DNA of 64,000 nucleotides from Daucus carota subsp. sativus. Taxonomy: Eukaryota > Streptophyta > Magnoliopsida > Apiales > Apiaceae. A program made the translations under genes and the position numbers. Location: positions 36,047,598 to 36,111,597 of the forward strand of contig NC_030385.2 in the NCBI RefSeq assembly GCF_001625215.2. The letters are read 5' to 3'. Positions 36,750-48,231 of this stretch are shown here, piece by piece. Below the pieces are notes generated by a model. The model was not told where the DNA came from and searched no databases. It saw only the letters and a list, made by a program, of their open reading frames with translations. Every line of letters begins with the position of its first letter. The first letter of the stretch is position 1.

Positions 36750-37293
36750 GGGAAAAATATCAAATTAGTGACTCGTTCCATTCAAATATATCAAGTAAGT
36801 CACCACTTTCCAGTTTGACTCAAATTGGTCACTGGAGTACCTCTTTTGTTCAGTCCGTTAGAGTCAAACAAGCGGAACGGTCGTTTTCAACGCCAAACGT
36901 TAAAATAAACGTAAAATCAGCGGAAGATCGCCACATGGAGATGAGTTGTCATAATGATTAGATTAAGACAATATAAAACGCAAAGAATCTCAGACAAATA
37001 TATACATATACATGTATATATGTATATGTCCTTCAGTTCCTGCGCATTATGTATATGTGTATATTTGTCTGATTTGGGTTTTATTTTGTCTTTATCTAGT
37101 AAGCATGTCAACTCATCTTCACGTGGTGGTATTATGCTAATTTAATATTTATTTTAACGTTTAACGTTAAAAATGACTGGTCCGTTTGTTTGAACAAAAG
37201 AGTCACTTTGGTGACCATTTTGAGTCAAACTCGAAAGTGGTAACTTACTTGATATATTTGAATGGAACGAATCACGAATTTGATATTTTTCCC
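36750..37293. mobile_element. Mutator-like MITE, 544 bp
   Basis: Ends gggaaaaatatcaaattagt and the inverse (aatttgatatttttccc) extend over about 100 bp of imperfect inverted repeat. It is inserted in ttaaaaaaa, which appears on both sides (9 bp, one extra A on the left). The paralogous segment at about 57500-57520 is uninterrupted (tatattaaaaaaaattgtg), an empty site. It is related by its TIR to the 52500-53806 element. Confidence 0.85.
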
Positions 37294-37608
37294 TTAAAAA
37301 AATTGTGTATTTTACTTCACGTTTCCTGAATATTAATATGTGTGCAAAAAATTAGATCAGGATGTATGTTCTTAACAAGAACATGGACGACTTAAAATCC
37401 AATATCAAGAGTTATCGAAATAGAACGGCTTGTGAAATGACGTTACGTCATGATCATCCATCACAGAAGAGGATGAATCGCGGAAATCTTGAACGTTCTT
37501 TCGCATAAATTAGATGTGCTCTCTCTGATTCATAATCTTAATTATTTACGTGTTCATGTTTAGTTTATAATAAAAATCTTGAAATCTCATGTACATCTCT
37601 TTATTATA

Positions 37609-37806
37609 CTCCCTCCGTCCCGCCAGGAAGCTTACGTGCACTGTTTGCGCGTATTTTGATGCTCTCATAAAGTATAATTCTATAACGTATTTTTAATTTT
37701 TTCTTTTTTTGAATGAAAGTTTAAATTTCAAAATTTTTTTCAGTATTTTTCTTTAAAAAAAAAGTTACATGAAAATTGCGTGTCGAAAAGTAAGGTAAAG
37801 AGGGAG
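37609..37806. mobile_element. Degenerate Stowaway-like MITE
   Basis: Starts ctccctccgtcccgcc after TA and ends aaagagggag before TA. The right TIR is decayed. A shorter copy with an internal deletion at 57827-57986 shows it was duplicated along with its surroundings. Confidence 0.65.
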
Positions 37807-38101
37807 TAACATATAAGGTTATTTGTGATCATTTTTAATATTGGGTTACCCAAGATTATTATTCAAAATAGGCTGCGTTCAGTTGATTAGTTAAATATGT
37901 GCAAAAGAAATAGAACAGAAAGAAAGAAGATTCCCTGTACATATGATATCTGCATGATATAGAGAATTATTATGCAAGCACTGTGATGCAATTACACTGC
38001 AGACCTCAAATTATATATAGGCAGACGATTTGTTACAAGAAATTGTTTGGAACGCAGAAACATGAGAAGAAGCCATTGATGCATGGTGATGTGAAATCTC
38101 T

Positions 38102-38809
38102 TCAATCATTACTGCTTGCTCCGTGGGCAGGGAGGGATTGGCTCCTACTTGCTACAGCACAGACAACGATGAGAGAGTGTGAAATTAGCAAAATGGTTAA
38201 TAATGGGTTTTTTGATTAATTTTAATCATATTTTATATTTATTCATTCATAAGAAAAGATATTATTTATCTCGTAAATAGCTTTGAATAAAAAGAGTTTA
38301 TGTTTGTTTGTTTTTTTTTTGCCACAGAAAGGATAGATTATATTACTGAATCAAATCCTTACAAGATTAAAATCTGGGTGGACATCCCCACCTCCCATCT
38401 ACGATCAGCTACTAAACAGTTATACCTCGCTAAATAGTGAGCTAGTCTGTTTGCGGATCGTCTAACAAACCTTAACTTAACATTTTGATTCTGTAAAGGA
38501 GTAGTTTATTTAGAATAAATTTCGGTGAGCGAGTTGGTGTGCCTCACAAAATTAGTAGAAACAAATATGTCTTTTTTAAGAAAATGTTAACAAGCGGATG
38601 GGAATTGCGTACGAGAGGATGAAAATACCGCCGAAATGGTAAAACCCATGGGTGGATAGGCGGCGTGCCTGGTAGTTAGCATAGACGACAGGGGAAGCTG
38701 ATGATTGAGAGTGAAGAGCAGTGAGGTGTGGTAAAGAGGCTGTGCCAAGCAGAAGAGTAAGGAGCAACAATACGAAGCTCATCTGAATAAATGATGCAGC
38801 CATACTCAT
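38102..38809 (-). CDS. P1: putative secreted peptide precursor, 76 residues
   Basis: Exon 1 38809-38629 and exon 2 38151-38102, intron GTATTTTC...CTGTAG, together 231 nt. The N-terminus MSMAASFIQMSFVLLLLTLL looks like a signal peptide; a polar segment (HSQSSASP, ARRLS) and the C-terminal motif ASRSQSLPAHGASSND follow. No cysteine pairs and no known domain. The short signal-bearing precursor with one conserved C-terminal motif is typical of plant peptide-hormone genes, but I cannot match it to a named class. The start was chosen because MSMA is common to the copies; an alternative ATG lies two codons on, and in this copy six codons upstream. It lies head to head with F1. P1 is the most diverged copy in the motif. 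Confidence 0.6.
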
Positions 38810-39309
38810 ACAAAGATGTTTAACCATTTCATCATATATATAGGGGATTGGGAAGACACCCCCAAGTATATCTTTTGTGCATAATTAAAAAACAAAAGGT
38901 TGTAGAAAATGGAGTGTAGAAATATTTCTTTGACGCATTAGTGATCAACTGATCGTACACAGAGCCTGTTTGGCACCACCATGCTTCCACTTTTTTTTAT
39001 ATAAAAAAAATAACTTCTACTTTTCTTAATCCGGTTGTGTAAAAAAGCTAGAAACATTTATAATAAGTTGAGAATGTTAATTTTTTTACGGCTTCTACTT
39101 CTTTTCCACAGATTTTTTCTAGTAACTTATAAGTTTTAAATTGTTTCTCACATTTACTACATTTTTTTATTTTAAACAAAAAATCACTTTTTTAATCTCA
39201 CTGCAAAAGCCTTACGGGAGTCCAGTCCAACTCATGTTGCACTTCATTTTGTTTGTGTAATGCGGCCAAGTTCTTGGAACCGACAGCTATTTATGGAGTT
39301 CTACGTCAT

Positions 39310-39600
39310 CACGATGAACTAACTCGTAATCGAGTTGCTGAGTGTGTCAATCCAAGTCCTCCATCGTCGGAAAGATAAAAAAAATTTATCCCGAATATAA
39401 GCAATCAAACAACTCGATTAGTATAAGGCTTTCAGGAGGTGTCCAAAAACAAAATCATGCGGGTTTGGCCACGGCCCAAAGCGGAAAATATGCGGAGTTA
39501 ATGAGTGTTGCGGGGCTCTGATACCACTTGTTGCGTCGGGTGTTTGGTGCATCAATTCTCAACGATTCCAGATCAACCCTCTTCACCTCAACTTGATCAC
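39310..39600. mobile_element. Remnant of a small LTR retroelement with a Met-tRNA primer site
   Basis: On the minus strand, caacaagtggtatcagagcc (plus 39516-39535) is the usual primer site for initiator tRNA-Met next to an LTR end. Adjacent DNA includes ttggccacggcccaaagcgg, common in plant TRIM-like elements. A more decayed version lies at about 60130-60310 in the paralogous position. Boundaries cannot be set. Confidence 0.4.
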
Positions 39601-40364
39601 GAAAATCTTCTCGTTCGGGTTTTAATTCCGGTACATAGAGTCATTTTGAACTTTAAAACATAAAATATTTGTTTGTATAATAAGACAGATTTAAGTTAGA
39701 AAATGAGACAGAAACTTAATTGAAACGAAGCTGATAGTAAGAAATTTTTTAAGCCCTTATTTTTATAATTTCAATACTCAGATAAATAATCTTTTTTTTT
39801 GAAACTAGATATATAATCTTTTAATAAGTCACATATAATATAAAATTATATTTAAACTAGGCATTTTTCAAGTGAAGTTCTCTAATACGCGCGGATAACA
39901 AAAGGTGGCGCAAATTCGCATAATTTCGAACAAATGATCTGTAAATAGAATAAGGATTTCTTTGAACGACTGAATCCGTTGTTCTCTTTATTCACTTGCA
40001 ACTTGCAAGATTGTGTGCTGTTTTGATTCTCGTGTTGCAGAACTAGGATTTTTTTTGAATGATCGAATCAGTGTTAAGCAGCTACCACTCTCATCTAAAA
40101 GTCGTATTATACGCTTTTGTTTGATCCGTTTGTTGTTAAACATGCTTCGGTCCATAAACTTATGTGCATTTTGTTAACTTTTGTCAGCATGTCTTTCATT
40201 TCTTAGTTACTTGAAGCTATCCGAAATTTTGTTGCATATGTCTATTTCTATCCATTAGTACATACACATAAGCTGAAACCCTTGTCTGTAATCCAACATC
40301 TTCATCTCTTGAATTGCTTACCTCTCCGCTTCATTTCGATCTTACATGCGTGTATGCACAGACC

Positions 40365-40471
40365 ATGAGGCCCTAATGGAACTACCAGAAGAACTGCTAA
40401 ATGAGATCTTTCTGAGGATGCCCGCAAGGTCTCTTTTAATATGTAATGTTGTGTTTGGTTGGGGTAAATGA
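40365..40471 (+). pseudogene. F1: truncated F-box gene
   Basis: ATG AGG CCC is followed by a stop because about 14 bases present in the other copies are deleted. The frame recovers from the next ATG (40376) as MELPEELLNEIFLRMPARSL then LICN, the start of an F-box. At about 40446 it runs into unrelated DNA (gttgtgtttggttggggt) that also ends F4. The associated FBA domain is missing. It lies upstream of P2 and head to head with P1. Confidence 0.85.
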
Positions 40472-40660
40472 AACTGGAGGGAATGGAATGAGGTTTGAAC
40501 TATAATTTAGTTGAATATATAATAATTCATTCATTTCCACCATTCCATTACTATCACCCTTAACTAGAGCTTAAATCCTCCATTTTGTCGAGGAATATGC
40601 TCCATTCCTTATCATATCCATTTTTTACCCAAATCTTATCATATCTATTTTTAACATTGG
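40446..40660. repeat. Sequence block truncating F1 (shared with F4)
   Basis: About 215 bp starting gttgtgtttggttggggt and rich in ccattcc / ggaatgg words replaces the rest of the F-box gene. The same junction is at about 60990 in F4. The pattern suggests an inserted MITE-like element followed by deletion; its right end is not defined. Confidence 0.5.
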
Positions 40661-40862
40661 GTTACCCAAGATTATTGTTCAAAATAGGCTGCATTCAGTT
40701 ATAATCAGGTGTACATCTGCATAAGAAATAGAAGATTCCCTGTACATATGATATCTGCATCACATACATAATTATTATGCAAGCACTGGGATTTAACTTC
40801 CTCTAGTAGTCGAATAACCATAAGACGCAGTGGAGGCAGACGATTTGTTATAAGAAATCTCT

Positions 40863-41348
40863 TCAATCATTAACGCTTGCACCGTGGGCAGGTTGTGGTT
40901 CACTCCTGTAAGCTACAGCACAGACAATAAGAGATTCAGTTGACGGGGATGCTTTAAAACTATATTTATTTCCTTATTGTACATAATTTTGTAACTATTT
41001 CGCGAGTTTAAATATAATTCCTCCCTCCCTCCCATCATTATTTTGTATTTGGGCGGGACACGGAGGTTAAGTAAAAGTATGTTATTTTGAAATATGCTAA
41101 CAAATGGATGAAAATTCCGAAAAAGAAAGTGTTAACACGCGGATGGGACATAGGGAGCACCAGAGGATGAAAATACCGTAGAAATGGTGGTTGGATAGGC
41201 GGCGTGCGTGGTAGTCATCATCATGGATAGCTGAAGCTGATGATTGAGAGTGAAGAGCAGTGAGGTGTGGTAAATAGGCTGCCCCAAGCACAAGAGTGAG
41301 GAGCAACCATACGAAGCTCATCTGAATAAATGATACAGCCATACTCAT
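40863..41348 (-). CDS. P2: putative secreted peptide precursor, 73 residues
   Basis: Exon 1 41348-41177, exon 2 40912-40863 (222 nt in frame), donor GTATTTTC, acceptor CTGTAG. The signal-like N-terminus MSMAVSFIQMSFVWLLLTLV leads to HSQSSASAIHDDDYHARRLS and, after the intron, AYRSEPQPAHGASVND at the very C-terminus. Compared with P1 and P3 the middle differs by in-frame indels. The intron contains ctccctccctcccatcatta, which looks like part of an old Stowaway end and recurs in the P3, P4 and P7 introns. A TATA-like tatatatga lies only about 25-30 bp upstream of the ATG. Confidence 0.62.
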
Positions 41349-42031
41349 ACGAAGATGTTGCACAATCTCATCATATATACAGAGTGATGGAAAAGTTAGT
41401 GGATAGCGCCAACCTTTTATTTCCAATTCTATTCTAAAATTAGGAGCTGTATAATTAAGATAATGAAGTCCAACTTAAGGTGGTAGAAAAGTTTTCGTGA
41501 TAAACATGATTCGTTTGACGCGACAGTCGTCCTATAACGAGCATTAGTCCAACTTAAGGTGGTAGAAAAGTTTTCGTGCTAAAAAGGATTCTTTGATGCA
41601 TCAGTGGTAATAGTGGAGTCCAGCTTATGGTGCACTTCATTTTGTTTGTGTAATGCTTGCCAAGTTCTTGGGTGAGGGGGCCGGGGATGTCTAGCTTACA
41701 TCAACAAACTGCTATTTCATGGAGTTTTGCATCATCATGACGATTTTAAACTTACTCAAAATGGAGACGAACGATTTGTTAATAGAATTAAGATTTCTTT
41801 GAATGACCGATTGTGCTATTTTCATTTGCGTGTTCCAGGACAGATTATCTATTTATCTGTAACAAGAAATTTTTTTAAATGATAGAATCTATTGTACGTT
41901 TTTGTTTGATCCATTTGTTGCGAGTAATATGTTTCGGTGAATGAACTTATGTGCATCTTGTTAACTTTTGTCTTCCATTTCTTAGTTACTTGGAGCTATC
42001 CGAATTTTTTTTGCATATGTCTATTTCTATC

Positions 42032-42298
42032 TGATAAACTTATGTGAATAAGTTAGAATAATATGATTAGATGAAGCAAGAACAATGTAAGAGAAAAAGA
42101 AACTCTTGTATTGCTGTTAAGAAGCTTGGTAATTTACATAGTATGAGGTTCTATATATACAGAATAACAACTTGCTCCCTAAGGTTGCTACAGTAGGATG
42201 GTACATGTACAGTGTTGTTACAGTAACCGAGCTTGGGGACCAAGGTTTATGTGGTCATGGCTGTGATGTCATGACAGTGATGTTATATGTTTTTAACA
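42032..42298 (-). repeat. Copia LTR (3' in element orientation)
   Basis: 267 bp, TG...CA ends, matching the other LTR. It adjoins the polypurine tract. Confidence 0.95.
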
Positions 42299-42305
42299 CC
42301 CCCCC

Positions 42306-45300
42306 TCAAACTGAAGATGGTTGTAGAACTAACTTGAGTTTGGAAACAAAAGTTCGGAAACTTCCCGGAGGATGTAATTTGGTGAATATATCTGCAGCAT
42401 TATCAAGACCGGAGACAGCACAAAGGTGAACTGTGCCTTTAGCAACTTGCTGACGAGTGAAATGACAATCGATCTCGATGTGTTTAGTGCGTTCATGAAA
42501 AACGTCATTATGAGCTATGTCCATTGCACTTTTACTATCACAAAATATAGTAGTTGCTGGAGAGTGAGTTACACTCATATCTTCAAGTAACCAACGCAAC
42601 CAGATTAATTCTTGTGTGGTATCTGCAAGGGCTCGATATTCAGATTCAGCACTAGATTTAGATGCAAGGGGTTGCTTCTTACTTCGCCAAGAAATGAGAG
42701 AGTCGCCAAGAAAGAAACAGAATCCCGTGGTAGAACATCTAGTAGTAGGATCACCAGCCCAGTCAGCGTCTGAGTATCCATACAACTCGAGTGAAGAGTT
42801 ATGTGAATAGTGTAAACCTTGAAATATGGTGCCTTTGACATAACGGAGTATGTGGAGGACAGCAGTATAGTGTGGAGTGCGAGGAGCAGCCATGAACTGA
42901 CTGACAATGTGAACTGCGTGAGCAATATCAGGACGAGTGACAGTGAGATAAATTAGGCTCCCAACTAACGGCCGATACAATGTAGGATTTGAAAGTAGTT
43001 CCCCATCCTCGACATTGAGTTTAACCTCGTACTCTAACGGAGTAGAAGCAATCTTAGTGTCACTAATTCCAGATTTTAATAAAAGATCAGATGCATACTT
43101 GACTTGGGAAAGAGTGTAGCCAGTTGGGACTGAAGAAACTTCAAGACCCAAGAAGTAGCTTAATGAACCAAGATCTTTCATTTCAAACTGTTGACTGAGG
43201 AATTGTTTGAGTTCAGAAATACCCGTGATATCATCTCCAGTGATGATCATATCATCCACATATAAGAGAAGTAAAACAATTCCTCGTTCCGATCGTCGAA
43301 GAAAGAGTGCATGATCATATGGACTCGAAGAGAATCCCAGTTGTTGAACTACTTTGCTAAATTTCTCAAACCATGCTCGTGGAGCTTGTTTAAGACCATA
43401 AAGAGCCTTGTTAAGCCTGAACACTTGATTTGGAGAATGTGAGAAACCTGGAGGAGGTTTGAGATAAACTTCCTCATGAAGGTCTCCATTAAGAAAAGCA
43501 TTCTTGACATCCATTTGCCACATATCCCAGTGTTTTGCTGCCCCAACAGCAAGTAAACTACGAACAAATGTGAGACGAGCAACCGGTGCAAAAGTTTCCT
43601 CATAGTCAATGCCATACTCTTGAGTAAAACCTCTAGCAACAAGACGAGCTTTATATCTTTCAATAGAGCCATCAAATTTTGTTTTGATTTTGTAAATCCA
43701 TCGACAACTAACTGCTGTTTTTCCCAGAGGCAGATCAACCAAATCCCATGTGTGAGTTCTGTCCAAAGCTTGGAGTTCTTCTTCCATTGCTTTCTGCCAA
43801 AGTGGATTAACACTAGCCTCTCTATATGTTTGAGGCTCGTGTAAAGACTGTATAGCAGAATAAACATGATAATCAGTAAGACGAATAGAAGGTTGCCTTA
43901 CCCGAGTAGAGCGATGAACAGGTTCTTGTGGAGTTGATGGAATGATAGGTGGCTCTGCATCAGAATCCTCAGACTGAACTTCTGTCAGAGGAACATTAGT
44001 AGTTGGGGATGGTTGAGTGAGCTCAACTGGTGGATTTGTCGGAGATGTGTTTGTGGATGTCAAAGGTTCTGAATATTCATAATTGGGATGTAGATCAACA
44101 AAAGGATCTGTAAAATGAGATATGCTGGTAGAAGTGTCAATTTTAAAATCTGACATAGATGAGAACATTTTGTGTTCCCAAAATGTCACATTACGAGACA
44201 CACGTAGACGTTGGGAGATAGGATCCCAACAACGATATCCTTTTTGACCACTACCATAACCAATGAAGCAACAAAGACGGGAACGTGGCTCTAGTTTTGT
44301 TCTTTCATGGGGAGGAAGAAGAACAAAACATGCAGAACCGAAAACCTTAAGAGAATGATATAAAGGTGATTCTTTATATAATTTTTCATAAGGAGACAAG
44401 TTATCTATAACAGGAGATGGAATCATATTTATTGTATGAACAGCAGTTAATGCAGCTTCCCCCCAAAAGAGTTCTGGACAAGAAGAAGAAATGAGAAGAG
44501 CTCGAATGGTATCTAGGATGTGTCTATGTTTTCGTTCGGCACGACCATTTTGTTGTGATGTGTAAGGACAAGAACTTTGAGCAAGAGTACCATGAGTTGC
44601 CAAAAACTTTGTAAGTTCAGATTCTTTGTATTCTTTTGCATTATCGGCACGAAAGAGTTTGATTTTCTTTTTGAATTGTGTGTCAACCATGGTGGCAAAA
44701 TTTTTGTAAGTATCCCTTAATTCTGAACGATTTTTCAAAATATATATCCAAGTATATCGAGAATAATCATCAACAAATATCACATAGTACCTTGACCCCC
44801 CCATAGTTGGAGTTGGAGATGGTCCCCAAATATCGGAATGTATAAGATCAAAAGTAGCTAATGATTTTTGATAATGGATAGGGAAGGGAAGTACATGTTG
44901 TTTTGCCAGTTTGCATGAAATACAATCTACTGTGTCTACATCAACACTACCTAGATGACCATTAGAAACTAGACTTCGTAAACGAGAAGGTGAAGGATGA
45001 CCTAACCGTGAATGCCAGATACTGGTTGTAGATGAAACAGAACCAACAAGATGAGTGGATGATGTTATTGGGGTAGGTAGGTGAAGGGAAGTGAGCTCAA
45101 ACAACCTTCCACATCTACGGCCTGTCCCAAGAGTTTGTCCTGTCTGAGGATCCTGTACATGACAACCGGAAGAGGTAAAAGTTATGTTAAGTCCCAGATC
45201 ACATAATTGACCAATAGAAATAAGATTGAGTGAAAGATTAGGAACGAAATATGTGTCAGGAAGAGAAAGATCCTCCATGGATACAGTTCCAATATGTGTC

Positions 45301-46412
45301 ACTTTCATGGTTGAACCATCAGCTGTTTGAATATTAGGAAGGCAAGAACTCTCCGTTTTCGTGGTAAATATGGATGAATCATTTGTCATGTGATTGCAAC
45401 ATGCAGAATCAAAATACCAAGAAATACCTGGAGTGATAGAGAATGCGGTAGAAGGAGAGTTATCTTTTTGTAAAAATTGCCTAAGCAAGGATTCGAGCTC
45501 GAGAGCAGACATAGCTGGTGCAGTTCCAGATGTAGGTCCAGAGGTTGTAGTAACGGAAGACTGAGAAAATTTGTTTGGACGGATTGATGACTTTTTCTTG
45601 CAAAATTGAATTGAGTAATTCCCCTTTTGATGGCAATGTTGGCATGTATGACTGCGAAGAGCTACACAATCCTTGGTCACATGTCCATTTTGACGACAGA
45701 ATCTGCAAAAGGGTTTGTCAGAAGTAGGTACCGCAAGGACAGTATCAGCCACCTGACTGATTTTACCGATCCCAAGTCGAGTTTCCTCAGAAATAAGTTC
45801 AGTGAGGGCACTCTCCAAAGAAGGCAGCGGAACACGATGAAGAAGAGCGGCTCTAACTGGTTCAAAATCCTGAGTGAGAGCCATTAGAAACTGGATGAGT
45901 CTTTGCTGATCACGATACGCCTGATAAAGTGTAGCATCCTCCGCATGTAGCCACTTTGGTTCAGATAATGTAAGTTGATCCCAAAGTGCTTGTATTTGAG
46001 ATAGGAAATCAGCTACAGGTTGACCCGATGCTTGTTTCTCCTTGCTTAAAGAGCTCATGATTTGATATTGGTGAGAAAGATCAGATGTAGTATATCGAGA
46101 TGCTAATAAATCCCAAATTTCTTTAGCAGTCTCGTAGTTCCCGAATTGAAGATTTATTTTAGAAACCGAAGAGTTTCTAAAGAATGTAATAGCCTGATGA
46201 TTTTTGACATCCCATTCTTCAATCCGATCTTTGAATTTTGACTCAGTTTCATCATTTTCCTTAGTCGGAATCGGAAAATCCCCATTTACGTACCGCCAAA
46301 TTCTTTTTCCCTTAAGAAAGCTACGCATAGCTTGGGACCAAGACAAGTAGTTGGAGCCATTCAAAATTGTTTGAATCGGAGAACTATTTTCTCTTTCCAT
46401 GTTTGCTAGCAA
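42306..46412 (-). CDS. Copia gag-pol polyprotein, 1368 residues, intact frame
   Basis: One uninterrupted frame. In order: a Gag region (NYLSWSQAMRSFLKGKRIW), a CCHC zinc knuckle CRFCRQNGHVTKDC near residue 240 and an aspartic protease centred on WYFDSACCNHMT. Then comes integrase with its HHCC segment (HSRLGHPSPSRL ... CISCKLAK) and D-D-E core (DIWGP, ADNAKEY, QQNGRAERKHR). Reverse transcriptase follows (YKARLVARGFTQEYGIDYEE, MDVKNAFLNGDL, YVDDMIITG). It ends with RNase H (ADWAGD, SRAESEYRA-type motif SSAESEYRAL, FCDSKSAM). The order protease-integrase-RT defines Ty1/Copia. No stop or frameshift is visible, so it may be mobilisable. Met5 is an alternative start. Confidence 0.96.
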   Translation of the reverse strand: MLANMERENSSPIQTILNGSNYLSWSQAMRSFLKGKRIWRYVNGDFPIPTKENDETESKFKDRIEEWDVKNHQAITFFRNSSVSKINLQFGNYETAKEIWDLLASRYTTSDLSHQYQIMSSLSKEKQASGQPVADFLSQIQALWDQLTLSEPKWLHAEDATLYQAYRDQQRLIQFLMALTQDFEPVRAALLHRVPLPSLESALTELISEETRLGIGKISQVADTVLAVPTSDKPFCRFCRQNGHVTKDCVALRSHTCQHCHQKGNYSIQFCKKKSSIRPNKFSQSSVTTTSGPTSGTAPAMSALELESLLRQFLQKDNSPSTAFSITPGISWYFDSACCNHMTNDSSIFTTKTESSCLPNIQTADGSTMKVTHIGTVSMEDLSLPDTYFVPNLSLNLISIGQLCDLGLNITFTSSGCHVQDPQTGQTLGTGRRCGRLFELTSLHLPTPITSSTHLVGSVSSTTSIWHSRLGHPSPSRLRSLVSNGHLGSVDVDTVDCISCKLAKQHVLPFPIHYQKSLATFDLIHSDIWGPSPTPTMGGSRYYVIFVDDYSRYTWIYILKNRSELRDTYKNFATMVDTQFKKKIKLFRADNAKEYKESELTKFLATHGTLAQSSCPYTSQQNGRAERKHRHILDTIRALLISSSCPELFWGEAALTAVHTINMIPSPVIDNLSPYEKLYKESPLYHSLKVFGSACFVLLPPHERTKLEPRSRLCCFIGYGSGQKGYRCWDPISQRLRVSRNVTFWEHKMFSSMSDFKIDTSTSISHFTDPFVDLHPNYEYSEPLTSTNTSPTNPPVELTQPSPTTNVPLTEVQSEDSDAEPPIIPSTPQEPVHRSTRVRQPSIRLTDYHVYSAIQSLHEPQTYREASVNPLWQKAMEEELQALDRTHTWDLVDLPLGKTAVSCRWIYKIKTKFDGSIERYKARLVARGFTQEYGIDYEETFAPVARLTFVRSLLAVGAAKHWDMWQMDVKNAFLNGDLHEEVYLKPPPGFSHSPNQVFRLNKALYGLKQAPRAWFEKFSKVVQQLGFSSSPYDHALFLRRSERGIVLLLLYVDDMIITGDDITGISELKQFLSQQFEMKDLGSLSYFLGLEVSSVPTGYTLSQVKYASDLLLKSGISDTKIASTPLEYEVKLNVEDGELLSNPTLYRPLVGSLIYLTVTRPDIAHAVHIVSQFMAAPRTPHYTAVLHILRYVKGTIFQGLHYSHNSSLELYGYSDADWAGDPTTRCSTTGFCFFLGDSLISWRSKKQPLASKSSAESEYRALADTTQELIWLRWLLEDMSVTHSPATTIFCDSKSAMDIAHNDVFHERTKHIEIDCHFTRQQVAKGTVHLCAVSGLDNAADIFTKLHPPGSFRTFVSKLKLVLQPSSV

Positions 46413-46662
46413 AGGGGTTAAAGTGAAAATTTTACAACTTTCAGGAACTATATTGTAAAGATTTGGAAATATGGGGACTTATATGTAAGTTAAAAAAAAA
46501 CTGGAAGGTGTAACTCAGAATATTGAAAAAGATCAGGCACCTATTAGAGTGTTTGGCTTGAAAAAGAAAACCTACCCGTTTATTTAAGTGGGCTGATTGG
46601 TGTGGCCCAAATAACCAAAAGAAGCACAGAAGCTATATTGTAGTGCCAGCCCAAAAATAAAA

Positions 46663-47760
46663 CATAGTTGCTAAATACACTTCATATTTGCTTTGTGCAG
46701 TTCGCAGAGATTACAGTTGTGGCCTTCCTAAACTTCTGTGTAATACTATGATACAAAACAAAGTCAACCCTAATTTTTTGTGCACTTTGAACAGGATTAA
46801 TGTAGGCGCACTAACTAATTACTCCATTTAATTATCTTTTTTCAACTATTAAGTGATACATGAATATTATTTAAATTATCAGGCTCTAATGGGTTAAAAT
46901 CCCCGTAACTTAAAATATTACAAAGTTAACACTAATATTTGATATATTATTTTAGTCAAAATAAAAAGTGCTTGGATTTTTTTTTTTAATATAACTTTTA
47001 GTTGGCCTAAACTTTTTAATATGTATTAAGAATTTAGAAAAATAATTTAATTGTATAAATAATCTTTATTCGTATAATTTTCATTTTAACTTTATGTATA
47101 ATCATATAATTTAAATACTTGACTTTATATATAATTTTATCAATGTCTTTATTTTTTTTATCGATGTGTTTAATTTTTTTACTTTGTTCATTCTCATTTA
47201 ATCAAAACAACTTAAAATTTTGAAACTATATTATCACGGCCAATTTCCAATAATATAAAATATTAAAAAGTTAACACTAGTGTTTGATATAATATTTTAG
47301 TCAAAATAAAAAATACTTGATTTTTTTTTATAAAATAATCATTAGCTGGGCTAAAACTTTTATTAAGTATTAAGAATTTAGAAAGATAATTTGTTATATA
47401 TAATTTTTATTTGAATTTATGTTCACTTTGTTTCGATATGTATATATGTATGCACAGTTTATCATAATTGAATTATTAATTCATATCATACTTTTTAAAT
47501 ATTATAATCATTATTTTAGATCCCTTTGAACAAAAATTGTCGGGTTTTGGTTCAAATTTCATGAAGATTATGGATCCTCCTATAAAAGCTAGAGTCGGGG
47601 AATGGAAGTGGCTGAATGTTTTTATTTTTAATATTGAATATTGTCACGTATTTTAATATATTTTTAAAATACATTGTTAAATATAAATTTTAAATGCATT
47701 TTAATGTGTTAAATGTTTCTTCCCTTCTTTAATTTCCAATTCTTTTATTTAAATAAAAAC

Positions 47761-47796
<36 letters not shown>

Positions 47797-48231
47797 ATCC
47801 ATCCAAAAATAACGATTACAAAATATTGTGAAAGTATTTTTTAATAATTTTCTTGTGATTTTAATTATTTTTCTTGTGAATAAAATTTACTTTTTGCACA
47901 AAAATTTGAATGTATTTAAAATTTATAAAAATGAAGAATATAAAATTTGCCAAACTAATAATTACTAAAAAATGTGATAATCATATTTTATAATATATTT
48001 TTGAAAAGAACGTGTGTTTAAGAATTAAAATCTATATATTCTAAAATTTAAAATTAAAAAAATAAGAAACTGTTTGAAATGTGATGTTGTAGCGCAGTCT
48101 TTTAGGTCACATGTAAACACGCCGTAATCAACGCCTATTTATTAGGTCTCACACATTTAATAAGCTAAAGGTCATATATGTAATCTCTGCAAACTGCACA
48201 AAGCAAAAATGAACTGTATTTAGCAACACCC
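46663..48231. mobile_element. hAT-like non-autonomous TIR element nested in the Copia leader
   Basis: The left end (gttgctaaatacacttcata, then tttgctttgtgcagtt, then gcagagattaca) is repeated inverted at the right end over about 50 bp. An eight-base direct repeat aaataaaa flanks it at 46655-46662 and 48232-48239, the hAT duplication length. The interior is very AT-rich with an (at)n run at about 47765 and no coding capacity. It lies between the polyprotein start and the primer-binding site, stretching the leader from roughly 0.85 kb to 2.4 kb. Confidence 0.75.

Noticed and set aside
37983..38219. Plus-strand 70- to 80-codon frames (QLHCRPQIIYRQ... SLQSLMLAPWAG) in several units
   Set aside because: They run antisense to the peptide-gene exon 2 and its 3' flank. 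The minus-strand reading has splice sites and consistent modulo-3 lengths; the plus reading is interrupted differently in each copy.
42616..42810. Small plus-strand frames across the Copia polyprotein
   Set aside because: Antisense shadows of an intact 1368-residue frame.
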